From positions 2,222,808 to 2,286,807 of the forward strand of contig NZ_JARRAG010000001.1 of the NCBI RefSeq assembly GCF_029589435.1: a DNA stretch of 64,000 nucleotides, read 5' to 3'. This DNA comes from Paludisphaera mucosa. Its GTDB lineage: Bacteria > Planctomycetota > Planctomycetia > Isosphaerales > Isosphaeraceae. A model generated the notes under the pieces. The model was not told the DNA's origin and searched no databases. It saw only the letters and a program-made list of their open reading frames with translations. Shown here one piece after another: positions 25,764 through 35,028 of the stretch (its first letter is position 1; each line of letters begins with the position of its first letter). The translations under genes and the position numbers were made by a program.

Positions 25764-27482
25764 ATGAACGTTCTCAATCGACTGCGGGCCGCCTTCGGCG
25801 CCGTCACGCCCGAGGGCGGCGACCCGCGAGCCTTCGGGTCCGCCGTCCGCCCGGCGAACGACCCCAAGTTCGGCGACTACCAGGCCAACGGCTGCATGGC
25901 CCTGGCGAAGAGCATCCAGAAGAACCCGCGCGAGCTGGCCGCGAGCGTCCGCGAGGCCGTCGACCTGGAGCCGATCGCCGGCAAGCCCGAGGTCGCCGGC
26001 CCCGGCTTCCTCAACGTCCGCCTGCATGACGAATGGATCTCGCAGCGGCTCGCCGACCTCCTCGACGACGACCGCCAGGGCCTGACCGCGCCCGAATCGG
26101 TCCGGACGGTCGTCATCGACTTCTCCTCGCCCAACGTCGCCAAGCCGATGCACGTCGGCCACATCCGCTCGACCGTCATCGGCGACAGCCTGGCGCGGAT
26201 CTTCGAGGGCCTCGGCCATAAGGTCGTCCGCGACAACCACATGGGCGACTGGGGCTCGCAGTTCGGGATGATCCTCTGGGGCTGGAAGACGGCCCGCGAC
26301 GAGGCCGCCTTCGCCGCCGACCCGGTGACCGAGCTGGCCCGCCTGTACCGGCTCGCCCAGTCCCGCATCAAGGGGGGCGACAAGGCCGTCGAGGACGCCG
26401 CGCGGGCCGAGACCGTCAAGCTCCACGCCGGCGACCCCGAGAACCGCGAGCTGTGGTCGCGGTTCATGCCGGCCTGCCTGGCGGCCCTGCAGAAGGTCTA
26501 CGACCGGCTGGGCGTGCGCTTCGACGTCGAGCTGGGCGAGAGTTTCTACGACCCCATGCTCGCGGCGGTCGTCGCCGACCTGGAAGCGAAGGGGATCGCC
26601 GAGGAGAGCGAGGGGGCGACCGTCGCCTTCGTCCCGGGGATGAAGGCCCCGCTCATCATCCGAAAGCGCGACGGGGCCTACAACTACGGCACCACCGACC
26701 TGGCGACCATCCGCTACCGCGAGCAGACCTGGGACCCCGACCAGGTCCTCTACGTCGTCGACACCCGCCAGGGCGACCACTTCAAGCAGCTCTTCGACGT
26801 CGCCCGCCGCTGGGGCTACGACGGCGCGGCGCTCGAGCACGTCGCGTTCGGCACGATCCTGGGCGCGGACCGCAAGCCGTTCAAGACCCGCGACGGCGAC
26901 GTGGTGGGCCTGGAGTCGCTGCTCGACGAGGCGGTCGTCGAGGCCCGCAAGGTCGTCGACGCCAACAGCCCGCAGCTCGACGACGACGAGCGCGCCCGCG
27001 TGGCCGAGATCGTCGGCCTCGGGGCGATCAAGTACGCCGACCTCTCGCAGAACCGGCTCAGCGACTACGTCTTCGACTGGTCGAAGATGCTCGCGATGCA
27101 CGGCAACACGGCGACCTATCTGCAGTACGCCTACGCCCGCATCCAGGGCATCTTCCGCCGCGGCGAGGTCCGCCCCGAGGACGTCCGCGGGCGGCGGCCG
27201 AGGGTGCTCGTCAGCCATCCCGCCGAGCGCGCCCTGGGCGTCCGTTTGCTGCGGCTCCCCGAGATCCTGGAGCTCGCCGCGGACGAGATGAAGCCGAACG
27301 TCCTGACCGACCACCTCTTCGAACTGGCCAACGCCTATAGCACGTTCTACGAAGAGTGCCCCGTCTTGAAGGCCGAGTCCGACGAGCGCCGGGACAGCCG
27401 GCTGGCGCTCTGCGACCTGACCGCCCGCACCTTGAAGCTTGGCCTGAACCTCCTGGGAATCGACGTCGTCGACCGGATGTGA
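25764..27482 (+). CDS. argS: Arginyl-tRNA synthetase
   Basis: Class I synthetase charging tRNA-Arg with arginine. It has 572 residues in the normal order: an N-terminal tRNA-binding domain (KFGDYQANGCMALAK), FSSPNVAKPMHVGHIRS with the HIGH-type motif HVGH, DNHMGDWGSQFG, GAYNYGTTDLATIRYR, and the anticodon-binding domain ending LNLLGIDVVDRM. As in most ArgRS, a clear KMSKS is absent; FKTRDGD occupies that place. Confidence 0.97.
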   Translation: MNVLNRLRAAFGAVTPEGGDPRAFGSAVRPANDPKFGDYQANGCMALAKSIQKNPRELAASVREAVDLEPIAGKPEVAGPGFLNVRLHDEWISQRLADLLDDDRQGLTAPESVRTVVIDFSSPNVAKPMHVGHIRSTVIGDSLARIFEGLGHKVVRDNHMGDWGSQFGMILWGWKTARDEAAFAADPVTELARLYRLAQSRIKGGDKAVEDAARAETVKLHAGDPENRELWSRFMPACLAALQKVYDRLGVRFDVELGESFYDPMLAAVVADLEAKGIAEESEGATVAFVPGMKAPLIIRKRDGAYNYGTTDLATIRYREQTWDPDQVLYVVDTRQGDHFKQLFDVARRWGYDGAALEHVAFGTILGADRKPFKTRDGDVVGLESLLDEAVVEARKVVDANSPQLDDDERARVAEIVGLGAIKYADLSQNRLSDYVFDWSKMLAMHGNTATYLQYAYARIQGIFRRGEVRPEDVRGRRPRVLVSHPAERALGVRLLRLPEILELAADEMKPNVLTDHLFELANAYSTFYEECPVLKAESDERRDSRLALCDLTARTLKLGLNLLGIDVVDRM

Positions 27483-27519
27483 ACCCCGCCCTGCGCCTCG
27501 CGCGACGGAGTCCTGCACG

Positions 27520-29349
27520 ATGAGCACGATCGGCCGCCCGACGCTTGGATATCTCCTGGTCGCCCTGCTGGCGACGGCCCCCGGCCCCGGACTCCTCGCC
27601 GAGGACGGCGGGACGGTCCCCCACCGCTCGCCGATCGCGCTGGCGCTCTCGGCCGACGGCTCCCGGCTGCTGACCGCCAACCAGACGGCGGGGACCGTCA
27701 GCCTCGTCGACCCGGCCGGACGGATGGTGCTCGACGAGGTCGCCGTCGGCGACAAGCCCGCCGGCGTGGCCTTCGCGCCCGACGGCCGCCGCGCCCTGGT
27801 CGCCAACTGGTACGGCTACGACGTGGCCCTGCTGGAGGTGAAGGACGACAAGCTGACCGTCGCCGGCCGGCTCGAAGTCGGCCCCGAGCCCCGCGGCGTG
27901 GCGATCGCCGGCGACGGCAGGACGGCCTACGTGGCCGTCGGCGCGGCCGACGAGGTCGTCCGCCTGGACCTGGACGCCCTCAAGGTCACCGGCCGCCTGG
28001 CCGTCGGCCGCGAGCCCCGCGGTCTGGCGCTCTCGCCCGACGGCAAGGCCCTGGCGGTCGGCGATTCGCGGTCGCGTGAGGTCGCCGTCGTCGACGTCGA
28101 GGGCTTCAAGGTCGTGAAGACCGTCCCCGTCGAGGGCGAGAACCTGCGGCAGATCACCGTGGCTCCCGACGGCCGCTACGCCTACCTCGCCAACATGAAG
28201 GACCGCCAGTTCGCCACGACCCGCAACAACATCGACCAGGGCTGGGTCCTCGGCCAACGGCTGACCCGAATCGACCTGAAAGAGCCCGAGCCCTACGCCA
28301 CGATCTCGCTCGACCCCCGCGGCAAGGCCGCGGCCGACGCCCACGGCGTGGCGATCGCGCCCGACGGCAAGCTCATCATCGTCTCGCTGGGCGGGACGCA
28401 TGAGCTGATGATCCTGCAAGCCGCCCCCAGGCGACTGCCCTGGCGCGTCGACGGCTCGCGCGACCTGATCGCCCCCGAGCTGCTCGCCGAGCCCGGCCGT
28501 TTCCGCCGCGTGGCCCTCGGGGGCCGACCGACCGAGCTGGCCTTCGCGCCCGATTCGAAGACGGTGTACGTCGCGAACTACCTCGGCGACTCGGTCCAGG
28601 TCGTCGACGCCGAGACCGCGAGTCTCGTCGCCACGATCCCCCTGGGCGCGCCCGCCACGGTCTCGCTCGCGAGGCGGGGCGAGGCCCTCTTCCACGACGC
28701 GACCCGCTCATTCAACCAGTGGTACAGCTGCAACACCTGCCACAGCGACGGCCACACCAACGGCCTGCACTTCGACACGCTCAACGACGGCCGGCAGGAC
28801 CTCCGCAACACCCACGAGCGGAGCCGCAAGAAGGTCCCCACGCTCCGCCGGGTGACGCAAACCTCCCCCTGGACCTGGCACGGCTGGCAGACGAGCCTCG
28901 AAGAGGCCACCGTCGAGTCGTTCACCAAGAGCATGCAGGGGACGAAGCCGACCGACGACGAGGCCCGCGCCGTGGTGGCGTACCTGGAATCGCTCGATTT
29001 CCCCCGCAACCCTTACCGCAATCCCGACGGCGGCCTGAACGCCGAGGCCGAGCGCGGCAAGGCCGTCTTCGCGTCGGCCAAGGCCGCGTGCAACACCTGC
29101 CACAGCGGCCCCGAGCTGACCGACGGCAAGGTCCACGTCGTCGGCCTGGAAGAGCCCGACGACGTCTACGAGGGCTACAACCCGCCGTCCCTGCGGGGCG
29201 TCTACGACAAGTACCCCTACCTGCACGACGCCCGCTCGGCGACCCTCCGCGACGCCCTCTCCGGCCCCCATTCCTCCGAAGCGGTCGGCGGCGAGGAGCT
29301 GAGCGAGCAGGAGCTTTCGGACCTGATCGCCTACGTGAAGTCGCTCTGA
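27520..29349 (+). CDS. YVTN-type beta-propeller di-heme cytochrome c
   Basis: An exported 609-residue protein: signal peptide (residues 1-28), then seven or so 40-residue YVTN-type blades (repeated pattern SPDGxxLxVA, for example FAPDGRRALVANWYG) to about 380, then a MauG/CcpA-like cytochrome part with two haem sites, CNTCH at 404-408 and 524-528. Such fusions occur in Planctomycetes; periplasmic electron transfer or peroxide handling is likely but unproven. It sits 94 bases before eutB; the link to ethanolamine use is only positional. Confidence 0.88.
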   Translation: MSTIGRPTLGYLLVALLATAPGPGLLAEDGGTVPHRSPIALALSADGSRLLTANQTAGTVSLVDPAGRMVLDEVAVGDKPAGVAFAPDGRRALVANWYGYDVALLEVKDDKLTVAGRLEVGPEPRGVAIAGDGRTAYVAVGAADEVVRLDLDALKVTGRLAVGREPRGLALSPDGKALAVGDSRSREVAVVDVEGFKVVKTVPVEGENLRQITVAPDGRYAYLANMKDRQFATTRNNIDQGWVLGQRLTRIDLKEPEPYATISLDPRGKAAADAHGVAIAPDGKLIIVSLGGTHELMILQAAPRRLPWRVDGSRDLIAPELLAEPGRFRRVALGGRPTELAFAPDSKTVYVANYLGDSVQVVDAETASLVATIPLGAPATVSLARRGEALFHDATRSFNQWYSCNTCHSDGHTNGLHFDTLNDGRQDLRNTHERSRKKVPTLRRVTQTSPWTWHGWQTSLEEATVESFTKSMQGTKPTDDEARAVVAYLESLDFPRNPYRNPDGGLNAEAERGKAVFASAKAACNTCHSGPELTDGKVHVVGLEEPDDVYEGYNPPSLRGVYDKYPYLHDARSATLRDALSGPHSSEAVGGEELSEQELSDLIAYVKSL

Positions 29350-29443
29350 CGCGGTCGGCCGTTGTGATCGGGCCGGCTCCGCCGCACAATGGGGCCTCCT
29401 CTCACCCCTACGACCTTCCGACCGCAAACCCCGGGGCCGCCCC

Positions 29444-30862
29444 TTGAACCTGACGACGACGCTCCGAGGCGAGCGGTTCACGTTCGGCGGGCTCGCCGAG
29501 GTGCTGGCGAAGGCCAACGAGGAGAAGTCCGGCGATCAGCTCGCCGGCATCGCCGCGCGGACCGAGAGCGAGCGGGTCGCGGCCAAGATGGTCCTCGCCG
29601 AGACGACCCTCGGCGAAGTCGTCGCCAATCCCGTGATCGACCCCGACGTCGACGAGGTCAGCCGCCTGATCCTCGACCGGCTCGACGTCGCCGCCTTCGC
29701 CCCGTTTCGTGGGCTGACCCTGGGCGCGTTCCGCGAATGGATCCTCGACGACGCGACGACCGGCGAGACGCTCGCCGCGGCCCGCGATGCGATCACGCCC
29801 GAGGTCGCGGCGGGCGTCGCCAAGTTGATGAGCAACAAGGACCTCGCCGTCGCCGCCGCCAAGATCCGCAACGTCTCCCGATGCCGGAACACGATGGGCG
29901 GGCGCGGGGTGCTGGGGATCCGTGTGCAGCCCAACCACCCGAGCGACGACCTGGGCGGCATCCTGCTCTCCGCCGTCGACGGCCTGACCTACGGCTGCGG
30001 CGACGCGGTGATCGGCGTGAACCCGGCGACCGAGTCGGTGGACGTCGTCGAGTCGATCCTCCGCGGCCTCGACCGGCTCATCGACGCCTTCGCCATCCCG
30101 ACGCAGGCCTGTTGCCTGGCCCACGTCACGACGCAGCTCGCATGCCTGGACCGAGGCGCGCCCGTCGACCTGCTCTTCCAGTCGGTCGCCGGCACCGAGG
30201 CCGCCAACCGCAGTTTCGGCGTCGACCTGGCGTTATTGCGCGAGGGCCGCGAGAGGGTCCTGGAGAGCCACGCCGCGCGCGACGTCCGCTGGGCCGGGCC
30301 GCAGGCGATGTACTTCGAGACCGGCCAGGGGAGCGCCCTGTCGGCCGGGGCGCACCACGGCGTCGACCAGCTTACGCTCGAAGCCCGGGCCCACGGCGTG
30401 GCCCGCGCGTTCGACCCGTTCCTGGTCAACAGCGTCGTCGGCTTCATCGGCCCCGAGTATCTCTTCGACGAGCGCCAGATCATCCGCGCGGGGCTGGAAG
30501 ATCACTTCGTCGGCAAGCTGCTGGGCCTGCCGATGGGGATCGACGTCTGCTACACGAACCATGCGGCGGCCGACCAGAATTCGGCCGACAACCTGCTTTT
30601 GCTGCTGGCCGCCGCCGGCTGCAACTTCTTCATGGGCGTCCCCTGCTCCGACGACGTCATGCTCAACTACCAGTCCACCAGCTACCACGACGCCCTGGCC
30701 ATGCGCGAACTCTTCCGCCTCCGCCCCGCGCCCGAATTCGAGGCCTGGCTGGCCGAACGCGGCCTCGGCCGGGGAGCGTCGGCGGTCGAACACCGGAAGG
30801 CGGCGGCCCACGCCCTGCGGGGCCTCGAAGCCGTCCTGTCGGAAACCGGAAGCCGCCCATGA
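29444..30862 (+). CDS. eutB: Ethanolamine ammonia-lyase, large subunit
   Basis: Catalytic subunit of the adenosylcobalamin-dependent lyase splitting ethanolamine into acetaldehyde and ammonia. It has 472 residues, near the usual ~455, with NVSRCRNTMGGRGVLGIRVQPNHP, GLTYGCGDAVIGVNPATES, FETGQGSALSAGAHHGVDQ and GVPCSDDVMLNYQSTSYHD, all family blocks. The start is TTG at 29444; no ATG is near. The stop overlaps the permease start (ATGA), and eutC follows the permease. Confidence 0.96.
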   Translation: MNLTTTLRGERFTFGGLAEVLAKANEEKSGDQLAGIAARTESERVAAKMVLAETTLGEVVANPVIDPDVDEVSRLILDRLDVAAFAPFRGLTLGAFREWILDDATTGETLAAARDAITPEVAAGVAKLMSNKDLAVAAAKIRNVSRCRNTMGGRGVLGIRVQPNHPSDDLGGILLSAVDGLTYGCGDAVIGVNPATESVDVVESILRGLDRLIDAFAIPTQACCLAHVTTQLACLDRGAPVDLLFQSVAGTEAANRSFGVDLALLREGRERVLESHAARDVRWAGPQAMYFETGQGSALSAGAHHGVDQLTLEARAHGVARAFDPFLVNSVVGFIGPEYLFDERQIIRAGLEDHFVGKLLGLPMGIDVCYTNHAAADQNSADNLLLLLAAAGCNFFMGVPCSDDVMLNYQSTSYHDALAMRELFRLRPAPEFEAWLAERGLGRGASAVEHRKAAAHALRGLEAVLSETGSRP

Positions 30863-32382
30863 ACGACGCCGATCACCAGCGCGAGCAGGCCGACGACGAC
30901 GCGCGAAGCCTGCGCGGATTCGGCTACAAGCAGGAGCTGGCGCGTCGCCTGAGCGGGTTCTCGAACTTCGCCCTGTCATTCTCGATCATCTGCATCCTGG
31001 CGGGGGGCGTCAGCTCGTTCCACCTGGGCCTGTGCAGCGTGGGCGGGGCGTCGATCGGGATAGGCTGGCCGCTCGTCGCGCTCTTCTCGCTGGCGGTCGC
31101 CGCGACGATGGGCCAGCTCGCCTCGGCCTTCCCGACGGCCGGCGGGCTCTATCACTGGGCGGCCATCCTGGGCGGTCGGGGCTGGGGATGGGCCACCGCC
31201 TGGTTCAACCTCGCCGGCCTGGTCACGGTCCTGGCGGCGATCAACGTCGGCACGTATCGCACGGCGGCGACCGCCCTCGGCCACGACCCCGTCGGCGGGG
31301 CGTGGGGCGAGCACCTGGCGCAAATCCTCGTCGTGGTCGCCATCACCGCCTCGCAGGCGGCCATCAATCACATCGGCATCGGCGTCACGGCGAAGCTGAC
31401 CGACTTCAGCGGCTACTGGATCCTGCTCGTCTCGGCCCTGCTCGTCGGCTGTCTCCTTTGGTTCGCGCCCGCCCTGGACGTCTCGCGTCTCGTCCGATTT
31501 GAGAACTTCAGCGGCCCGGCCGGCGCCGGCGTCTGGCCCGAGACCCGCAGCCTGGCCTTGCTCTTCGCCCTGGGCGCGCTGCTGCCGGCGTACACGATCA
31601 CCGGGTTCGACGCCTCGGCCCACGCCTCGGAGGAGACCCTGGGCGCGGCCGAAACCGTCCCGCGGGGGATCGTACAGTCGGTCCTGATCTCCGGGATCGC
31701 CGGCTGGGCGCTGCTTTCGGCCGTCGTGCTGGCCGCTCCGAGCCTGTCCGAGGCCGCGGCGCAGGGCGAGGGGGCCTTCCCCTGGATCTTGCACGGGGTC
31801 TTCCCGACCTGGCTGGCGGCGGCGTTCGCGGCGGGGATCGTGACCGCGCAATACCTCTGTGGGCTGGCGACGGTGACGTCGGCGTCGCGGATGGCCTTCG
31901 CCTTCGCCCGCGACGGCGGCCTGCCGTTCTCGAACGCCGTGCGTTGGGTCTGCCCGCGGCGACGCTCGCCGGTCGTCGCCGTCTGGTCGACCGCGACCGC
32001 CGCCGTGCTGTTCACGCTCTACACGCCCGTCTACTCGACGATCACGGCCGTCTGCACGATCCTGCTCTACCTGTCGTACGTGCTGCCGAGCTTCCTGGGC
32101 GCCCTGGCGTACGGCAAGACCTGGACCACGATGGGTCCGTGGAGTCTGGGCCGCTGGTATCGCCCGCTGGCCTGGCTGAGCGCCCTCGGCTGCGGCGGCC
32201 TGATCGCCATCGGCATGCAGCCGCCGAACGAACGGGCGGCGTGGGTGATCGGGACCATGGCGATCGCCCTGGCCGTCGTCTGGTTCGGCGGCGAGCGGAA
32301 ACGCTTCCCCGGGCCGCCGATCCTCAGCGACCGAGCGACCCCCACGCCCCGCGAGGAGCCGGCCGCGGCCGCCGCGCCATGA
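30859..32382 (+). CDS. APC-superfamily permease, probable ethanolamine transporter
   Basis: An inner-membrane permease of 507 residues with twelve or so membrane segments and APC motifs (GFSNFALSFSIICILAGG near the start, FPTAGGLYHWAA, and YTITGFDASAHASEET). It is coupled by ATGA overlaps to eutB upstream and eutC downstream. Ethanolamine as substrate is inferred from that position; by sequence it is of the amino-acid/choline-like branch. Confidence 0.88.
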   Translation: MNDADHQREQADDDARSLRGFGYKQELARRLSGFSNFALSFSIICILAGGVSSFHLGLCSVGGASIGIGWPLVALFSLAVAATMGQLASAFPTAGGLYHWAAILGGRGWGWATAWFNLAGLVTVLAAINVGTYRTAATALGHDPVGGAWGEHLAQILVVVAITASQAAINHIGIGVTAKLTDFSGYWILLVSALLVGCLLWFAPALDVSRLVRFENFSGPAGAGVWPETRSLALLFALGALLPAYTITGFDASAHASEETLGAAETVPRGIVQSVLISGIAGWALLSAVVLAAPSLSEAAAQGEGAFPWILHGVFPTWLAAAFAAGIVTAQYLCGLATVTSASRMAFAFARDGGLPFSNAVRWVCPRRRSPVVAVWSTATAAVLFTLYTPVYSTITAVCTILLYLSYVLPSFLGALAYGKTWTTMGPWSLGRWYRPLAWLSALGCGGLIAIGMQPPNERAAWVIGTMAIALAVVWFGGERKRFPGPPILSDRATPTPREEPAAAAAP

Positions 32383-33173
32383 GCGAAATCGTCCCCGATC
32401 GACCGGCTTCGGATCTGCTGGCCCGCATCCGGGCGCAGACCCCGGCGCGGATCCTGACGGGCCGCGCCGGGGGCTCGTACACCACGTCGACCTGGCTCGA
32501 ACTCCGGGGCGATCACGCCGCCGCCCGCGACGCGGTCCGCAACGACGTCGACCTGGAGCGCGACCTCGGCCGCGAATTCCTCGACCGCTGGGACCTGTTC
32601 GAAGTCGTCACCCTCGCCGCTTCCAAGGATGAATACCTCCTCCGCCCCGACCTGGGCCGCTCGCTCCGGCTGGACTCCCGGCAGGCCATCGCGGCGCGTC
32701 GTCCGCGCGGCTGCGACGTCCAGATCGTCCTCGGCGACGGACTCTCGGCGGCGGCCCTGATCGTCCAGGCCCCGAAGCTCTTGCCCGCCCTGGTCGACGA
32801 ACTGGCCGCCGCGGGCCTCCAAACGGGCGGGCCGTTCTTCGTCCGCCACTGTCGAGTCGGCGTGATGAACGACGTCGGCGAGGCGCTCGACCCGAACGTG
32901 GTCGTCCTGCTGATCGGCGAGCGTCCCGGCCTGGCCACGGCCGAGAGCCTCTCGGCCTACATGGCGTACCGCCCGCAGGCGGGGCACGACGACTCGCGCC
33001 GGAATCTCATCTCCAACATCCACGCCCGCGGCGTGCCCATCGACCAGGCCGCCGCGCGTATCGTCCATCTCGCCAGCCGGATGATCGCCGAGCAGACGAG
33101 CGGCGTCGCGATCAAAGAGACGTGGACGCCGTCGCTGCCGTCCGCCTCGACGCCTCGTCTCGATGCCGACTGA
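32379..33173 (+). CDS. eutC: Ethanolamine ammonia-lyase, small subunit
   Basis: Small subunit that completes the B12 site of ethanolamine ammonia-lyase. The 264 residues hold the family's LRLRxDHAAARDAV-like block (here LRGDHAAARDAV), YLLRPDLGR, DVQIVLGDGLSA, GERPGLATAESLSAYM and NISNIH-like ISNIHARG. The ATG lies inside the permease stop. Its 3' end is 7 bases from the end of the converging ATP-grasp gene. Confidence 0.95.
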   Translation: MSEIVPDRPASDLLARIRAQTPARILTGRAGGSYTTSTWLELRGDHAAARDAVRNDVDLERDLGREFLDRWDLFEVVTLAASKDEYLLRPDLGRSLRLDSRQAIAARRPRGCDVQIVLGDGLSAAALIVQAPKLLPALVDELAAAGLQTGGPFFVRHCRVGVMNDVGEALDPNVVVLLIGERPGLATAESLSAYMAYRPQAGHDDSRRNLISNIHARGVPIDQAAARIVHLASRMIAEQTSGVAIKETWTPSLPSASTPRLDAD

Positions 33174-33180
33174 CGCCTCG

Positions 33181-34317
33181 TCACGTCGTCCGTTCCAGGC
33201 GTTCGAGCCAGGCGCGTTCGCGCCGGTCGAGCCGGGCGATGCATTGCTCGGACGTCGCCGCCGTCGCGAAGACGGTCATGATCGGCTCGCCGGCTTCGAT
33301 GACCGTACCCGGGGCGGGGAGGTCGGCGATGACCGGCACCTGGAAGCGGTCGTCATCCCCTCGCGGGGGAGGCCCGACGTTCGGGAATTCCAGCCTGCGG
33401 CTCGCGTAGATCACGCGCTTGCCGAACGCCGGCGTCGGGCGGAGCAGGCTCGGGCCCTGGCCCAGCTCGACTTCGACGCAAGCGCGCACGTGGTCCGCGA
33501 CGAACGCTCGTCGCATCGCGGCTTCGAACAGCTCGACCGACGCCGTGTATCGCGGGTTGACCTCGACCGCCCAGGGCCGGCCGTTCTTGTGGATGAAGTC
33601 GATGCCGAACAGGCCGACGAGCCGGAACTCCGACGCCAGGACCTGGCCCAGCCGCCGGACGTCGGCCATGACGGGGATCTCCATCGGCCACGGGCCGACG
33701 CCGCCGCGGTAGAGGAACTCCGCGCCGAGGGCACCTCGGAACTGTCGCGCCACGCCCAGCAGCCGCGCGTCTCCGCCGGCCGCGACGAACAATGCGGAGA
33801 ACGTCGGCCCTTCGACGAATTCCTGGAGATAGGCCATCGGGGCTGCAGCGCCTTGGGCGCCGTCGGCCCACGCGACGCCCAGGCCGCCGGCAACCGCGGG
33901 GTTCTTCCGCAGCCAACTCCCGGATTCCGCGGGTCCGTCCGAGGCTCGTCGCAGGGCGGGCGTCGGCATCCCCGCGGCCTGGAGCGTCGCGCCCACCTGC
34001 CAGGGGTCGCGGACGCGCCGCAGGACGTCGGGCCCGTTGCCGAGAAGTCGCCCGAGCCGCGTCAGCCGCTCGACGAGGTCGGGCCGACATTCCATCGAGC
34101 CGGTGTAGAACCAGGCCTCGCAGCCGAGCGAGGTCGCCAGCCGCTCCAGGTCGTCGCCGTCGCGGTCGGGGTCGAACCGGACGACGGGACAATGGGCCGC
34201 GAGGTCGGCGTCGGCGAAGAGCTCGAGGCATTTGGGGCGCAGGCCGGCGCGGCTCGCCGAGAAGGCCGCGGCGCGGGTGCTGGCTCCGATGATCAACACG
34301 CTCTCGATCGCGGGCAT
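33181..34317 (-). CDS. ATP-grasp family protein of the C1 gene cluster
   Basis: A 378-residue ATP-grasp ligase: an N-terminal VLIIGASTRAAAFSA nucleotide-type motif, a central grasp with AYLQEFVEGPTFSALFVA, and the metal-binding GIDFIHKNGRPWAVEVNPRYTAS. Homologues accompany H4MPT C1 genes in Planctomycetes and methylotrophs and are thought to act in cofactor assembly; that role is inferred here from the neighbours fae and mtdB. Its ATG directly follows a terminator-like hairpin with six T, whose G-rich arm doubles as its ribosome site. Confidence 0.82.
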   Translation of the reverse strand: MPAIESVLIIGASTRAAAFSASRAGLRPKCLELFADADLAAHCPVVRFDPDRDGDDLERLATSLGCEAWFYTGSMECRPDLVERLTRLGRLLGNGPDVLRRVRDPWQVGATLQAAGMPTPALRRASDGPAESGSWLRKNPAVAGGLGVAWADGAQGAAAPMAYLQEFVEGPTFSALFVAAGGDARLLGVARQFRGALGAEFLYRGGVGPWPMEIPVMADVRRLGQVLASEFRLVGLFGIDFIHKNGRPWAVEVNPRYTASVELFEAAMRRAFVADHVRACVEVELGQGPSLLRPTPAFGKRVIYASRRLEFPNVGPPPRGDDDRFQVPVIADLPAPGTVIEAGEPIMTVFATAATSEQCIARLDRRERAWLERLERTT

Positions 34318-34318
34318 G

Positions 34319-34350
34319 AAAAAACCCCGCCCCGGTCGCGCCGAGACGAG
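34319..34350 (-). terminator. Intrinsic terminator overlapping the ATP-grasp ribosome site
   Basis: Read on the minus strand, a 9-bp stem (CTCGTCTCG/CGGGGCGGG, three G-T pairs) with loop GCGCGAC is followed by G and six T, one base before the ATP-grasp ATG. It can end the DUF6370-like transcript and could also mask the GGGGCGGGG ribosome site. Confidence 0.6.
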
Positions 34351-34385
34351 GTCCTCCAACTTCGCGAACGGCCCTCGAGGGCCGC

Positions 34386-34736
34386 TCAGTCGACCTTGGC
34401 GATCTTCTCGGTCGGCGTGAGGATGTGCTTGCCATCCTTCTCGACGCAGGTGCCGACGACCTTGACCTTGACCGGGCTGTCCTTCTTGGCGCCGCAGAGG
34501 CCGAGGGTGGTGTGGGCGTCCTTGAAGAACTCGTTCTTCTCGAGGTAGTACGTCGTCTTCTTGCCGTCCTTCTCGACGACGACGGCGTTCTGGCACTCCT
34601 TGGCCTCGCCCAGGGCGCACTTGGCGCAAAGGCCGTCGCCCTCGATCGTGACCTTCTTGCCCTCGTCGGCCAGGACCGCGCCCAGGCCCATCGTCAGCAC
34701 GCCGCAGACCGCCAGCATCAAGAGTTTGCGCATCAT
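34386..34736 (-). CDS. Small secreted cysteine-containing protein, DUF6370-like
   Basis: An exported 116-residue protein with signal peptide (KLLMLAVCGVLTMGLGAVLA) and a compact mature part with GLCAKCALG (a CxxC), and further cysteines in KECQNA, GLCGAK and GTCVEK. The pattern of Planctomycete DUF6370-type periplasmic proteins suggests a metal or redox site; the function is unknown. GGAGGAGA immediately precedes two ATG codons (34736 and 34733); the second gives better spacing. A GGCCCTCGAGGGCC palindrome lies just after the stop. Confidence 0.75.
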   Translation of the reverse strand: MMRKLLMLAVCGVLTMGLGAVLADEGKKVTIEGDGLCAKCALGEAKECQNAVVVEKDGKKTTYYLEKNEFFKDAHTTLGLCGAKKDSPVKVKVVGTCVEKDGKHILTPTEKIAKVD

Positions 34737-34891
34737 TCTCCTCCGTTGCAGACCCGTCGGACGCAGATCCGGGACGGGCCCGAGGAACGAACCCCGAGAG
34801 GGAGCCTCCCGATCTGCTCGATTCGTATTCAACCAGCTTGGGCGGCGAGAAACAACCGGGTTTCCCCGATCCCGGCCCGTTCTTCGGGGGG

Positions 34892-34920
34892 TTGTCGGCC
34901 GGACCGGGGGCGTCTATCAT
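34892..34920 (+). promoter_or_regulatory. Candidate promoter of fae
   Basis: TTGTCG (34892-34897), 17 bases and TATCAT (34915-34920), leaving a leader of about 100 bases before the fae ATG. It lies in the 292-base region shared with the divergent DUF6370-like gene. Confidence 0.45.
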
Positions 34921-35028
34921 GCGGGTCTCGCTCGCGCGTCCGATCGTCGACACGCGCGAAAGTCAGGCGTGCGGTCGGGTTCCGACCCGCCCCCGCGCGG
35001 CATTTTTCATCCAGGGAGAACGGACGCG

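Noticed and set aside
25020-27806. 928-codon minus-strand frame opposite rsfS and argS
   Set aside because: Shadow of two clear genes; no motif, no RBS.
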